A stretch of 64,000 nucleotides of DNA, from positions 17,992-81,991 of the IMG/VR virus record IMGVR_UViG_3300046534_001193; one strand, written 5' to 3'. This document shows positions 35,290 to 44,846 of this stretch, in pieces. Numbering within the stretch: the stretch's first letter is position 1; every line of letters begins with the position of its first letter. The notes under the pieces are model-generated. The model was not told where the DNA came from, made no database searches, and saw only the letters and a program-made list of their open reading frames with translations. Both the position numbers and the translations under genes were made by a program. This DNA is from a virus.

Positions 35290-37428
35290 TTAAAGTTCGA
35301 CTATATTGGTGGCAACGCCTTTGTCGGACTCTCTGTGAGTTACCATAAGTACCTGTTCATTGCCGAGAAGGGCGCCTGACAATCTCATGGCGGGCTCTTC
35401 TCGCATTGCCTCTGTAGGTTCATCCAGCACCACAAGGGCACAGGAGCTGCGCAAAGACTTCGCCAATGCTAATCTGACAGCTACGCCTATGAAGCCTCTC
35501 TGCATGCCAGACGCACTCTCTACCGGTGCAAATACACCATCTTCACAATACATAAAGCCTTCTTTTTCCGATCGCATCAGTGCAGTGATACTGTTATTAG
35601 TCGATTGCATCAGAAATCCTGAAGCCGCACCGAGTATGTTAGCCCATACTGAGGTCAGGAACCTAGAACGAGAGTCTTTCAAGTATTGTACAAAGTCTGA
35701 CAAAGTTTTGACTTTACCTAGCTTTTCTTGGAATTCCAGTTCATCAGCCAAAGCCTTGCCTAGCTCTTTGATTTCCGTAGCCATCTCAGACAGCTGAATC
35801 TTCGCACCGTTTATAAGGTCTCTCGATTGGTTGAAATCAACTTCAAATTGCTTTATCTCATCCCGCAAGGTTTGAAGGGCAAGTTGACCTACGACTGGTA
35901 AAGACAATCCGTGTAGCTGCGCCAAGTCGGCATTGGCTGCTTTGATGCCTTCCTCCGCACTTGCCAGCTTAGCCGCATTATCATTTATCTGCTTTTGCAG
36001 GGAGGTTGCTAAAGTTTGAGACTTTCTGTCGTTCTGCAATAGCTTAGACTCGGCACCGGTATCAGTCCAAATAGCAGTTTCTAAGTAGGCATCATTTTCT
36101 GCAATACGCTCTTCCCAATCCAATTGCCGCTTGTGCCAGCCTTTGTAGTACGTGTCGTAATCCTGCTCTTCGGCGTCAAATATAGGCTTGGCGATAGCTG
36201 CCTTATCTTCTATCTCTGCCAGCTTGGCCAGCAATGGTTTTAGAGAGTCTTTAGCTGATTGCAGCTCTTCTACGTGCGCAGCCTTTGACTCTTCACTGAC
36301 AATGCTCTGCTTACAGGCTGAGCAAACGCCTGAGGCTAAGGCTTGTTCGGTTGCAGTTACAAGGGATTGGGCACTTTTAGCTTCAGGGGATATTTTTGCG
36401 TAATCCTCGCGCAATTGGTCTACAACTGCTTTAGCTTTGGTAACTTTGTTGGATAGCTCATTGTCATTGATAATTCCAGCTTTGCAATTTCCTAAGACCT
36501 CCTTAAACTTCTCAGAGCTTTCCTTTACTCGGGCTATCTCTGTATTGGTTGCAATAGCTTTATTGTTATTTCGCTCACGTTGATCAAGATCTTCTTCGCT
36601 TGCTATTTCGCCTAGTTCAGCCAGCTCAGCAGCCAGACTTTTAGCAGTTGCACTGTACAATGCTTCTGAGGCTATAGCGCTTCCTAAAGTATTTTCAGCT
36701 ACCGCAATGTCCCGAGTATTCTGCTCAGCCTTCTGGTTGCCTTGTTCACCGGCTTCTAAATGTCGCTGCGATATAGCCTTGGAAGCTGTCGTTTTAGCAG
36801 AGTCGTCTTCCTCTTCTGCGATGTTTTTAGCTAATTCAGCATGTTCAGCTGTGACTTCTTTTGTTCGGGACTCGATTTCGGCTGCGCTGCTAGTAACTCG
36901 ACTCTCCGAAAACGAATCAGTATCGCGCTTCAAATCTCGCAAGTCGGTGCCAGCCAGCTTAATCATTTCGTCAATGAACTCGACGCCCGAGAACCTCTCT
37001 ACGTCGCGCTGCAGCTGAGTTGAACCGATAGTTAGCAACGCTGATGTCTCGCCTTGTGCTGACCAGTTCAGCATTCTGAAACCTTTCAGGTCGGTGCCTG
37101 TTATATTTTCTTCAATGTAGGCTGAGCAGACGGAGTTACCAGTGGCAACCGGTGTGTTATCGACTAACACTTTGCAATTCTTCAAGGTGCGAATGATTGT
37201 ATATTGAGCCATAACTACTATTACTTCACAGTCTTTCTCTCCCCAAGTCGGAATCTTGTCGGCGCTACCTGGTACAGCTTTGACGCCAAACAAGGCAAAC
37301 ATCAGCGCTTGGGTAACCGTAGTCTTACCCTTGGCGTTGTCACCGCAGATAATGTTCAAGTCTGGCGTGAAGTCGAAGTGTCCACTAGCCAGCTTCTTAA
37401 AGTTTTTAGTTGTGATAGATTTTAACAT
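35290..37428 (-). CDS. SbcC-like recombination nuclease ATPase subunit (gp46-like)
   Basis: A 712-residue SMC-family protein. Walker A is GDNAKGKTT (residues 29-37), the zinc hook CxxC is seen as CSACK near residue 366, the ABC signature is SASGMQRGF near 640 and Walker B is LVVLDEPTEAM near 675. Long coiled coils on either side of the hook complete the Rad50/SbcC layout. It would work with the nuclease encoded next (overlap of 7 bases) to process DNA ends for recombination-dependent replication, as T4 gp46/47 does. It is smaller than bacterial SbcC (about 1050), like phage relatives. Confidence 0.9.
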   Translation of the reverse strand: MLKSITTKNFKKLASGHFDFTPDLNIICGDNAKGKTTVTQALMFALFGVKAVPGSADKIPTWGEKDCEVIVVMAQYTIIRTLKNCKVLVDNTPVATGNSVCSAYIEENITGTDLKGFRMLNWSAQGETSALLTIGSTQLQRDVERFSGVEFIDEMIKLAGTDLRDLKRDTDSFSESRVTSSAAEIESRTKEVTAEHAELAKNIAEEEDDSAKTTASKAISQRHLEAGEQGNQKAEQNTRDIAVAENTLGSAIASEALYSATAKSLAAELAELGEIASEEDLDQRERNNNKAIATNTEIARVKESSEKFKEVLGNCKAGIINDNELSNKVTKAKAVVDQLREDYAKISPEAKSAQSLVTATEQALASGVCSACKQSIVSEESKAAHVEELQSAKDSLKPLLAKLAEIEDKAAIAKPIFDAEEQDYDTYYKGWHKRQLDWEERIAENDAYLETAIWTDTGAESKLLQNDRKSQTLATSLQKQINDNAAKLASAEEGIKAANADLAQLHGLSLPVVGQLALQTLRDEIKQFEVDFNQSRDLINGAKIQLSEMATEIKELGKALADELEFQEKLGKVKTLSDFVQYLKDSRSRFLTSVWANILGAASGFLMQSTNNSITALMRSEKEGFMYCEDGVFAPVESASGMQRGFIGVAVRLALAKSLRSSCALVVLDEPTEAMREEPAMRLSGALLGNEQVLMVTHRESDKGVATNIVEL

Positions 37429-38459
37429 TGCACTAGCCCTCTGTAATATTCATAAGTTTCTTCCAGATCCCCGCCCTTAAGCTGTTCGGCAATAACCTCT
37501 GGCAGCTTGTCAAAGTCGACCGTCTCAATTACTTGGTGGTCTTCACTGACAATGCGAACACTGTTGCGAATCATTAATACGCCTGGGTGCTGCCAATAGT
37601 GCTTAATAGCCTCAGCTAATTGCACACCTTTGTCAGCTGTTATTTCACCTTTGATATCGACGATTGTAGTCGTAGCATTTAGCTCTGGCAGCAAGTCTTC
37701 TGCGTTAAAGTCGATCTCTTGGTAGCAGGTCTCCATAGACCAAATCAAAGTCTTGTCTAGACTGGTAGGCGTCAAATCGTAGTAATACTTATCAGAGATG
37801 TCTGAAAAGCTGGTAGGGTGAGTGCAACCACAGATGACTAGTCTGCCGCCGAGCAATTGCCGAGGCTGATGCTCGTGCCCGAGAAAGATGTAGTCGCAGA
37901 TTGTTAGCAACTTCTCTGCTTGCACCTTAGTCAGATTAAGGCTGGTGTCGAGGCCTTGTGTGTGGCCATTCTCATAGTTGCAATGTAAGAAGACTGCGCG
38001 AAAGGTTGACTCGTCATGTGCATAATCCATCGACTCTAAGGCTGCGTCAAATAGCTCCTGCGAGCCGTGGTGAGGTACAAAGGCCAAAGACATGCCTTCA
38101 AGTTCACCGTACTCGACGTGATGGCTGGCGAAGTCAGGATTGATAAGAAAGCTAGTTTCGGGCAACATCTCTGCCAATAGATCCAGAGAACTAACACTTT
38201 CAGCTACATTTAAGCTGTCGTGGTTGCCCGCCAGTACAACATCGTAGTGCTTAGCCACCTTGGCAGCTTTTAATATATCGGCTTCTGAATTGGAGTAAGT
38301 GTCGAAAAGATCGCCTACGCAAACTTTCGCTTTCGGCTTGCCTGCGGTTACTGAGTGTAAGGCATTGTAGTGGATAGCCTCGGCCAATGCGGCTCGGGAG
38401 GCTTTGGTTGTATGTGACTTACGTTGCAGAGCCAAGTGTGGATCAGTGGATATTCTCAT
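37422..38459 (-). CDS. SbcD-like Mre11 nuclease subunit (gp47-like)
   Basis: A 345-residue calcineurin-type nuclease. Metal-binding motifs: DPH at residues 6-8, GDLFD at 49-53, GNHD at 78-81, LHCNY near 174 and GHEH near 196. It overlaps the SbcC-like gene by seven bases and the upstream DUF2528-like gene by four, so the complex is translated as a coupled pair. The product would give the 3'-5' exonuclease and endonuclease activity of the complex. Confidence 0.9.
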   Translation of the reverse strand: MRISTDPHLALQRKSHTTKASRAALAEAIHYNALHSVTAGKPKAKVCVGDLFDTYSNSEADILKAAKVAKHYDVVLAGNHDSLNVAESVSSLDLLAEMLPETSFLINPDFASHHVEYGELEGMSLAFVPHHGSQELFDAALESMDYAHDESTFRAVFLHCNYENGHTQGLDTSLNLTKVQAEKLLTICDYIFLGHEHQPRQLLGGRLVICGCTHPTSFSDISDKYYYDLTPTSLDKTLIWSMETCYQEIDFNAEDLLPELNATTTIVDIKGEITADKGVQLAEAIKHYWQHPGVLMIRNSVRIVSEDHQVIETVDFDKLPEVIAEQLKGGDLEETYEYYRGLVQC

Positions 38460-38818
38460 TTTATTTCCTTAGTCGGTAGTTGTACGGATTTCAGAAGGAT
38501 ATCCCCTGCGTCAAAACTCCAAGTGTCTACGCTGACCAGCCTAACTCCGAAATCGTCATTCAGAGCAGCCCACCCCTCAGCTTCTGCGAAATACGCAACA
38601 ATGCCAGATAGGCTGCGACTTTGAGACAGAGGTAGGATTTCTTGAGCTAGTGACCTCAAGTATGCCTTTTCAATGTCTCCGCCAAGTTCGTCCTCAATTC
38701 TTTCAGTGCCGCCAGCCCAGAACAAAAGCTGGTCTTTCATCCACTGCAAAGTATTTTCGTTGTAATTTATTTCTACAACTGCATCCCACCATTCGTAGTT
38801 AAGTGACACTCTTTTCAT
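38456..38818 (-). CDS. DUF2528-like phage protein
   Basis: A 120-residue protein, first gene of the operon driven by the promoter at 38.88 kb and coupled to the nuclease gene (4-base overlap). The pattern of EINYNENTLQWMKDQLLFW, then EGWAALNDDFGVRLVSVD with the closing 'F DAGDI' suits the DUF2528 family of phage proteins of unknown role. An unusual Trp-rich N-terminus (YEWWDAV) is noted. Family call moderate. Confidence 0.6.
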   Translation of the reverse strand: MKRVSLNYEWWDAVVEINYNENTLQWMKDQLLFWAGGTERIEDELGGDIEKAYLRSLAQEILPLSQSRSLSGIVAYFAEAEGWAALNDDFGVRLVSVDTWSFDAGDILLKSVQLPTKEIK

Positions 38819-38863
38819 TTTTATTTCCTAGTTAATCTTAGTTAATCGTCAATTTCAGACGGG

Positions 38864-38899
38864 ATAGTAGCCTAGCGGTTAAGTGTTTGTCAACAAGTT
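38864..38899 (-). promoter_or_regulatory. leftward promoter with AACTTGTTGACA -35 block
   Basis: Minus strand: TTGACA (38893-38888), 18-base spacer, TACTAT (38869-38864). The -35 is part of TTGTCAACAA and of a 19-bp block identical to the one at 54.26 kb. It overlaps the stop codon of the upstream resolvase gene. It would drive DUF2528-like, SbcD and SbcC. Confidence 0.82.
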
Positions 38900-39360
38900 A
38901 TCTCGGACGCGTCTATAATTGTATCTTTAATAGTTTTTATGTCGCCTTGTGCGAGCAAATAAGCATTCTTCGGAAACCTGCCACCTTTTGCTCTGGCTAC
39001 AGCAATGTGGAGCCCGTCCCAAATATCCACCCTTCCAGTATCGTAGTGGCAGAACATGACCCAAGAAGGCAAGCCAGCCCTGTGCCACATACGGTGAAAA
39101 GCGGCTTGGTCCTTGGACCAGAGACTAGAGAAGCCGCTACTCAAAGAGTCATACTTCGCAGAACACTTAGCTTCAATAAGGATTGCAAGACCGTCAATCG
39201 CTAGCAGGAAGTCGCCTGGCTGGGCGGGCAGTATATTTCTGGCCGCCCGCGTGTCGGGATATCTGTGGAAAGTCGATTTTCTTTCCGACTCTGTCTCTTT
39301 CAGTGCGTCTTGGATTTTGCCTTCGAACCATTTACCTATGTCGTTGCTTTGATTAGTCAT
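38890..39360 (-). CDS. PD-(D/E)XK Holliday-junction resolvase-like nuclease (RecU-like)
   Basis: A 156-residue protein. The catalytic core is seen as P-G-D50-FLLAIDGLAILI-E63-A-K65, with a downstream KDQAAFHRM corresponding to the Q-containing helix of RecU-type resolvases. Conserved alternation continues to GLPSWVMFCHYDTG. The start chosen is the ATG at 39360, overlapping the upstream stop (ATGACTAA), rather than the ATG at 39375. Its terminal codons (ATA ACT TGT TGA) coincide with the promoter motif of the next operon. It would resolve branched DNA before packaging. Confidence 0.78.
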   Translation of the reverse strand: MTNQSNDIGKWFEGKIQDALKETESERKSTFHRYPDTRAARNILPAQPGDFLLAIDGLAILIEAKCSAKYDSLSSGFSSLWSKDQAAFHRMWHRAGLPSWVMFCHYDTGRVDIWDGLHIAVARAKGGRFPKNAYLLAQGDIKTIKDTIIDASEITC

Positions 39361-39592
39361 CGGCCTTCCACACAAGTTTTTCCATAAATTTAACAGCGAA
39401 ATAGGCGTAGCGTGTAGGGTTAACCGCCCCTGTAAAAAGCAATACTACCGTGGTGTCGGTTATTTCTACAATCTTACAGAGCTTTGGGCAAGTGTTAATC
39501 GTTATCGGCTCTATCTGTACCAACCAATAATCACCTAACCCTACATCTGCAAATTCGGGCGGGTACTTGTGTATTCTGGTTTTCTTTGTCAT
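39353..39592 (-). CDS. hypothetical 79-aa protein, paralog A
   Basis: Homologous to its upstream neighbour across the full length: GLGDYWLVQIEPITI, KLCKIVEITDTTVVLLFTG, and YFAVKFMEKL align to the corresponding segments of the other protein. Strand-rich with an SH3- or Sm-like pattern, but no family recognised. The leader CATTACTATTCTCCAA is shared too. Stop overlaps the start of the resolvase gene. Confidence 0.7.
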   Translation of the reverse strand: MTKKTRIHKYPPEFADVGLGDYWLVQIEPITINTCPKLCKIVEITDTTVVLLFTGAVNPTRYAYFAVKFMEKLVWKADD

Positions 39593-39637
39593 TACTATTC
39601 TCCAATTTTAATAAAATTAGTAAGGTTGGGCTGCCCA

Positions 39638-39868
39638 CTACATCCTGAGCCTTTCAATAAATCTAAGTGATACAAAAGTGTGCTTAGTATTGTTATTCGA
39701 ACCTGCAAAAAACAAGACTAAAGTGTTGCCAGTTTTTTCTACAATTAAACACTTCTTTGGGGGAGTCTCACTTGTTATCGGTGCTACTGGAATTTCCTGA
39801 ATTATCCAAACCTGTCCAACTTCAATTTCAGATAGCTCTGGCGATTGATCGGGTATTCTAGTTGACAT
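39638..39868 (-). CDS. hypothetical 76-aa protein, paralog B
   Basis: The upstream copy of a tandem pair. Matching segments: EVGQVWIIQEIPVAPIT, KKCLIVEKTGNTLVLFFAG, and FVSLRFIERL. The duplicated ribosome-site leader (ATTGGAGAATAGTAATG on the coding strand) shows the duplication included the 5' region. Located directly after the DNA polymerase gene. Confidence 0.7.
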   Translation of the reverse strand: MSTRIPDQSPELSEIEVGQVWIIQEIPVAPITSETPPKKCLIVEKTGNTLVLFFAGSNNNTKHTFVSLRFIERLRM

Positions 39869-39893
39869 TACTATTCTCCAATCCTAATAAAAG

Positions 39894-42800
39894 TTAAGCC
39901 GCTTTCTTAGCTTCCCATTTAGCTAAGGCATCCACAATTGCCTGATCGATGTCTTCGCGACTCGGTTCCACGCCTATCTCGATTTGATCGTTCCAGTTCT
40001 TACCTAGCGATACATCGGCTGTCATCGGTGCCACATGGTTAGGCGGCGTCAAGGTCATAATCGCTACCAGCCTATCGATGTACTCAGGTATCTTAGAGAT
40101 TGGCACCGAAGCAGTTATCTCGTCGTAGACTGGGCCTAGCAACGTTGCACCGGTATCTGCCCAAAGATGTTTCTTCCAGCATTGCGTCAAAACTACCTTT
40201 AGGATATCTGCTGCAGTACCTTGAATTATCGAGTTGACGCCTTGACGCTCCATTCTTCTGCGCTCGGAATTCTTGTCAGAAAATATGGTTGGACCAATAT
40301 GTCTGCGATTACCGTAAGCTGTTTGGGTGTAGCCATTAGCTTTAGCAAAGGCAATGACTTCTTGCTGCCAAGGCTGTATTCGAGGGTAGGTGCTGTAGGC
40401 TGCGTTCATCATAGCCTCAGCCTCAGTCAAAGGTATTATCAACTGTCGGCTCAAGGTTGGAGCTTCCCCTAAGTAGGTCATTAGAAAGTTGGTACGCTTA
40501 GCTGGGCGTTTTCTAACTTTCAAAAACTTGTCATGGTCAGCATGTTCTTTATCTTTGTAGGCTTCCATGTAGTCTACGTAAGAGACACCTGCTATTCCTG
40601 AGGCTGTCATTGAGTGGACGTCGCGTCGATTGTCGCCTACGTAGCACGATATCAGGTTAGCATCTCCACTTTCAGACGCGGTTATTACCAATTCTTGCTG
40701 AGAGAAATCGATCGATACAATCATCTCGTCATCGGCGTAAGCCTTGTAAACTGATCGCATTATGCCTTCTTCTTGGTGCTTGCTCACGGCCAATATGTTC
40801 GGCGCAGTAGCCGATGGCCTGCGAGTAACCGTACCGCAGTTCTTTATCTGAGGATGAATCCTGCCGTCTGTCGGGTGGGCCCACGCAGGGTAAGGCGTGT
40901 GGTAAAAGCTAATCCTAGTGGTAGCCTCCTTCACCAGCAGCACAGTTTCTAATATCTGCTTGCGCCAAAAGTCCGATGGGTCATCCAACATGTCTTCAGC
41001 CAAAGCTGTTTGTATTGCTAAAGCGTCGGTAGATGGATTTCCGCTCAGCTTATTTATGTCTCTAAACCCACCTTTTTCAGGGAAAGTTTGCAGTCGAACC
41101 GGTAGGCCTAACTTGCAATACATCAATTGCTGCATCTGTTTGTACGATCCAACACTGAGTTCGTCGCCGATGTGGACTACCTTGCCCTCGCTCACCAGCT
41201 GGCCAGAACAAAACTTAGCCAAAGCATCATACTCGACACCTTCTCTGCTCTTCAATTGCTCTACAGCCTCAGCTAGCAAAGTCGTAAATTTGTCTTGGTC
41301 TTTGGTCAGCGCAGGCCTAGCGTCGTGCTCGTCTTCAGCACTAAACTGGCAAACCTCAGTCAACCATTGTGTTATGGCCTTCCTGGCTACACTGGTAAAC
41401 GGCGTACTGAAGCCTAAGTTTTTGACGACTGACTCAAACTTTTTCAAGGTCGGTACGAATTCCACAGGCTCACAAACTTCTTCGTAGGGCACGTACTGGG
41501 ATGCGTCTAAACATTGCTTAGCAAAATTGGCAGCAGCAGAACCCATTGCCTCGGTAACTGCTTTTGAGGCTGCTTCTGAATCTAAGGCAACACCTTCTTT
41601 GTCTAATTTCTTTCGGGCAGCAGCTTTAGCTTTTGCTTTTACAACGTCCAGCTCAGCAGCCAACAAAGGTTTGGCTCTTTCTTTATCGACTTTACTGCAG
41701 TGCACCTCTAAGATCGTTCTTAGCCGCGCCATGCCGTCTGATATTGTAGCAACGTCTTTCTGTCGCAAAGTTTCTAAGACGTCCCAGTCCATCTCACATC
41801 CCACTAGATAAGCGTCTACCAGCGCATGCTGAGTGTAGACTTCGTTCTCCATGAAGAAAGCATGGCTACCTTCAATCTGCATAATGATATTGCGCAGTAC
41901 CCAAATGTGAGCCGTGCAAGTTGCGTCGTCACAGCCATACTTGAATACTTCGTCCAGGCTCAGCTGATCCATTGTTCGCATTTCACCAGTCACAGGGTCG
42001 GTCACAGTATCTTTGTAGCTGGCTTGGTCGTGGCCTAGCAGTCGTTTTGACGAGCTTTTAAGGCCTGCCAGTTCTTCTTCTTCAACGTAAGACGACATTA
42101 TTGCAGTATCGATCACAGGGCCTAGCCAAAAACCTAAATTCTGCTTGGTGACTGCGATCTCAAAGAAAGCATTTTGTACCGACAAGGTTGAGACTTCTTC
42201 TGCTATCCGAAGTAACTTTCCAATGACTTCTTTATCTACGTTGCCTTCCGAGTTGTGTTGCACAGGAAGGTACATAGTCTGCTGCAAGTTCTCTCCGAAA
42301 GTGAATGAAGCACCGGCTATCAATGCTTCTTTGACGTCCACATAGTCTTCGCCCTTAGGGCCATGCAACATTGCGTCTTCTGACGGATAAGTCTCGTAGT
42401 CAAAAGAGACTATCGGGCTTTTAGCACACTCCGATCGGAACTCAGTGTACAAGTCTTCGTCGACATCTTCGGCTGTTATTGCGTATGAAACAGGTAAGTG
42501 TCGCTCGACATCTTCGTGATCAATTAAATCTGAGCAGCCCATTGCGTCAAAAATTCTTTGCACAGTAGCAACGTCAGGCAGGCGCTTGAACCAATGGATA
42601 TTGGTTAGCTTCTTACCTTTAGGCTTCCAACAAAGCTCAGGGTGAAGGATTGCCAGCAAGTAGGACTTTCTCCAATCATGCCTATGATCCGACAGCATTT
42701 GCAATACTTTGTTGGGCTCGTCGGCCAACACTTCTTCGATGACAGAGTAGTCGCTATTCTTGACGCACTCTTCAAGTTCCAGCAATCCGTCGTAGCCGTA

Positions 42801-43412
42801 GGATTCTACTAAGGCTGTCCACTTGGCAGGTCCGAAACCTTTGACGCCGGCATACTTGTCGGATGTATCTCCAACCATCGATTTGCTAAGGCTGGTAAAA
42901 GCGTAAGGTACATCGTGCCAAGTGCCTTCGGTTTGCAGTTCCATTTTCAAGTAAACTTGCACGTCTTCATTAGCTAGTTGCAACAAGTCAGCGTCAACAG
43001 TGTAAATCATGTGCTTACCTGGCATTGTCTGACAAAAATAAGCCAGCAGGTCGTCAGCCTCCACGCCGTCAACTTTCGCTTGGGTACATCCGATCGCGCC
43101 CCAGAAGCGCTTCATCATGTCCATCATAAGAACATTTTGCTCACGTTCTTCAGGGTCTCGGTCTAGGCGGGCTTTTGTTTGCTTGTAATCAGGTAGCAAG
43201 GCGGTACGGTAGTCAGTGCCGCCGTCATGCGCTATCAAGATATCGATAGGCGCGTGGTATTCTAAAATTGGCAGCATGTATCGAGTCATAAACTGATTGA
43301 AGCCGTAGGCCGCCGTGTTTATGTCGTTATCCAGTGCTGTGTTAATAGCTTCTGGGTCGGTGCCGATGTGGTAGCAGTGGTACATTACAGCTTTTGCGTC
43401 GAGTAATATCAT
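39894..43412 (-). CDS. polA: DNA polymerase I family, with 5' nuclease and 3'-5' exonuclease domains
   Basis: A 1172-residue replicative enzyme, about 240 longer than E. coli Pol I. Residues 1-310 are a FEN-type 5' nuclease (VEADDLLAYF, VDADLLQLA, GDTSDKYAGVKGFGPAK). Residues about 330-530 are a 3'-5' exonuclease with FDYETY (Exo I), QNAFFE (Exo II, Glu where Pol I has Asp424) and YGCDDA (Exo III). The polymerase has motif A DFSQQELV (near 901), motif B KRTNFLMTYLG (near 970, Phe at the position of Phe762), and motif C GPVYDE (near 1093), Tyr in place of His881. An Ala/Lys-rich helical insert lies near 545-800. Likely the phage's main replicative polymerase. Confidence 0.92.
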   Translation of the reverse strand: MILLDAKAVMYHCYHIGTDPEAINTALDNDINTAAYGFNQFMTRYMLPILEYHAPIDILIAHDGGTDYRTALLPDYKQTKARLDRDPEEREQNVLMMDMMKRFWGAIGCTQAKVDGVEADDLLAYFCQTMPGKHMIYTVDADLLQLANEDVQVYLKMELQTEGTWHDVPYAFTSLSKSMVGDTSDKYAGVKGFGPAKWTALVESYGYDGLLELEECVKNSDYSVIEEVLADEPNKVLQMLSDHRHDWRKSYLLAILHPELCWKPKGKKLTNIHWFKRLPDVATVQRIFDAMGCSDLIDHEDVERHLPVSYAITAEDVDEDLYTEFRSECAKSPIVSFDYETYPSEDAMLHGPKGEDYVDVKEALIAGASFTFGENLQQTMYLPVQHNSEGNVDKEVIGKLLRIAEEVSTLSVQNAFFEIAVTKQNLGFWLGPVIDTAIMSSYVEEEELAGLKSSSKRLLGHDQASYKDTVTDPVTGEMRTMDQLSLDEVFKYGCDDATCTAHIWVLRNIIMQIEGSHAFFMENEVYTQHALVDAYLVGCEMDWDVLETLRQKDVATISDGMARLRTILEVHCSKVDKERAKPLLAAELDVVKAKAKAAARKKLDKEGVALDSEAASKAVTEAMGSAAANFAKQCLDASQYVPYEEVCEPVEFVPTLKKFESVVKNLGFSTPFTSVARKAITQWLTEVCQFSAEDEHDARPALTKDQDKFTTLLAEAVEQLKSREGVEYDALAKFCSGQLVSEGKVVHIGDELSVGSYKQMQQLMYCKLGLPVRLQTFPEKGGFRDINKLSGNPSTDALAIQTALAEDMLDDPSDFWRKQILETVLLVKEATTRISFYHTPYPAWAHPTDGRIHPQIKNCGTVTRRPSATAPNILAVSKHQEEGIMRSVYKAYADDEMIVSIDFSQQELVITASESGDANLISCYVGDNRRDVHSMTASGIAGVSYVDYMEAYKDKEHADHDKFLKVRKRPAKRTNFLMTYLGEAPTLSRQLIIPLTEAEAMMNAAYSTYPRIQPWQQEVIAFAKANGYTQTAYGNRRHIGPTIFSDKNSERRRMERQGVNSIIQGTAADILKVVLTQCWKKHLWADTGATLLGPVYDEITASVPISKIPEYIDRLVAIMTLTPPNHVAPMTADVSLGKNWNDQIEIGVEPSREDIDQAIVDALAKWEAKKAA

Positions 43413-43446
43413 AATAGTTGTGCCTCGTGTGTTTGTTTGGTGAATC

Positions 43447-44766
43447 TTATCTTCTTAGGAGTAATGCACTCTCTCGTGCTCTGCTTACGCCTACGTAAAG
43501 CAATTGATTGCGCTCTTTCATTCTCGGGTTTTTGAATACGTCATCCACGTCTAAGAATACGTTGCCGTAACTAGAGCCTTGAGAACGGTGGATAGTCATT
43601 GCGTGTGGTGACTGCAGGTTTGCGAAGCTATCTTTAAAATTCCAAAAATCTGACCACTTGCGACCTTCTACCTTGGCTGCAGCTCCAAGCTTTTCGAGCA
43701 TAGCTTTGTAATCCCGCGCACTGTCTTCGTGTAAGATGTAGGCACAAGTTGACACGCCCCGTTCGGAAAGCAGGAGAACTTCCCAGACTGTAAACTGAAT
43801 AGTCATACCAGAGTACAAGGGGTGAAGCGCTTTGGTTATTGATAAGACTTTCAGCTCTTCGTCAGTGTGGGCTACAATCTCGGGCTTAGGGTCGGTTATG
43901 TCGCCCACTAAAGCAGATCGGGTTAGAACCCTCTCACCTTGGATAAAAGGAGTCTTAGTCTCCCCGACTAGCAGGCGCCTAAGACTTTTATTCAGAGAGT
44001 CGACTCTCTTGTTAGTCCATGCCAAGCATCTAAATGAGTCAGGGTCATCGCGGTATTCATCTGATAAGAAGTTCTCTTTAACACAGTTGTACCAATCGAC
44101 TGCGCCTAAGACGTAGATACCTTGATCTAATTTGGAGTTTATTTTGTTTACAAACTTGGTCGTAGATTTTCCTTCAATTATGTCATTGCGCAACGACTCG
44201 GTTAATTCTAGAATAGGGTTTCCAGTAACCTGCCTGCGGTTCTCAGTCAGGTGAAACATCTGGTCAGCCTGCTCAAAAGCCTGCGACTTTACCTCTTTTA
44301 CCGGAGGTATCTGATATTTGTCACCCATTACGATAACTTTAACCCTGTCCAATATGGCAGCCTCTCGAAGGTGTGTAACGACATTCTTATTTAGCATAGA
44401 GCCCTCGTCGACTACAACTAAATCCATGTCACCAAAACCTCCTTGCGACATCTTCTTGGCCATTTTAATTTCGCCGTTGCTATCCAATACCATACCCAAC
44501 AGAGAATAGATTGTTCGGCACTCAACATTGATGCCGTAGTCCTCAGCCATAGTGTTTAAGACTTTTACAGCTTTGTGAGTAGGCGCGGTTAAACAGACCT
44601 TAATGTTCGGGTGAGATTTTTGCAGATTTTTTATGACTCGCTGAATTGTGTAAGTCTTGCCTACACCAGCCCAGCCAGTCAGAACGAAGAAAAGCTCACC
44701 AACAGCCTTGTAGAATTTTATCATAGCGTCAGCAACTTCTTGCTGATCGGGTTTTAAGTCTGACAT
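43447..44766 (-). CDS. Dda/PIF1-like SF1B DNA helicase
   Basis: A 439-residue helicase. Walker A GWAGVGKTYT begins at residue 31; motif Ia is LTAPTHKAVKVL; Walker B is LVVVDEGSML near 115; motif III GDKYQIPPV near 150; the C-terminal motifs end in AMTIHRSQGSSYGNVFLD and LYVGVSRARESALLLRR. This is the layout of T4 Dda, which loads on ssDNA at forks and moves 5'-3'. It sits between the polymerase and the 44.8-kb gene, in a replication operon. Confidence 0.9.
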   Translation of the reverse strand: MSDLKPDQQEVADAMIKFYKAVGELFFVLTGWAGVGKTYTIQRVIKNLQKSHPNIKVCLTAPTHKAVKVLNTMAEDYGINVECRTIYSLLGMVLDSNGEIKMAKKMSQGGFGDMDLVVVDEGSMLNKNVVTHLREAAILDRVKVIVMGDKYQIPPVKEVKSQAFEQADQMFHLTENRRQVTGNPILELTESLRNDIIEGKSTTKFVNKINSKLDQGIYVLGAVDWYNCVKENFLSDEYRDDPDSFRCLAWTNKRVDSLNKSLRRLLVGETKTPFIQGERVLTRSALVGDITDPKPEIVAHTDEELKVLSITKALHPLYSGMTIQFTVWEVLLLSERGVSTCAYILHEDSARDYKAMLEKLGAAAKVEGRKWSDFWNFKDSFANLQSPHAMTIHRSQGSSYGNVFLDVDDVFKNPRMKERNQLLYVGVSRARESALLLRR

Positions 44767-44846
44767 CTTAGTTACTCTTAGGGTTTTAATTGAACTGGGC
44801 GAATCATGTTCGCCCAGTTCCCTACTTATTGTGCTGTGTCTTTATC

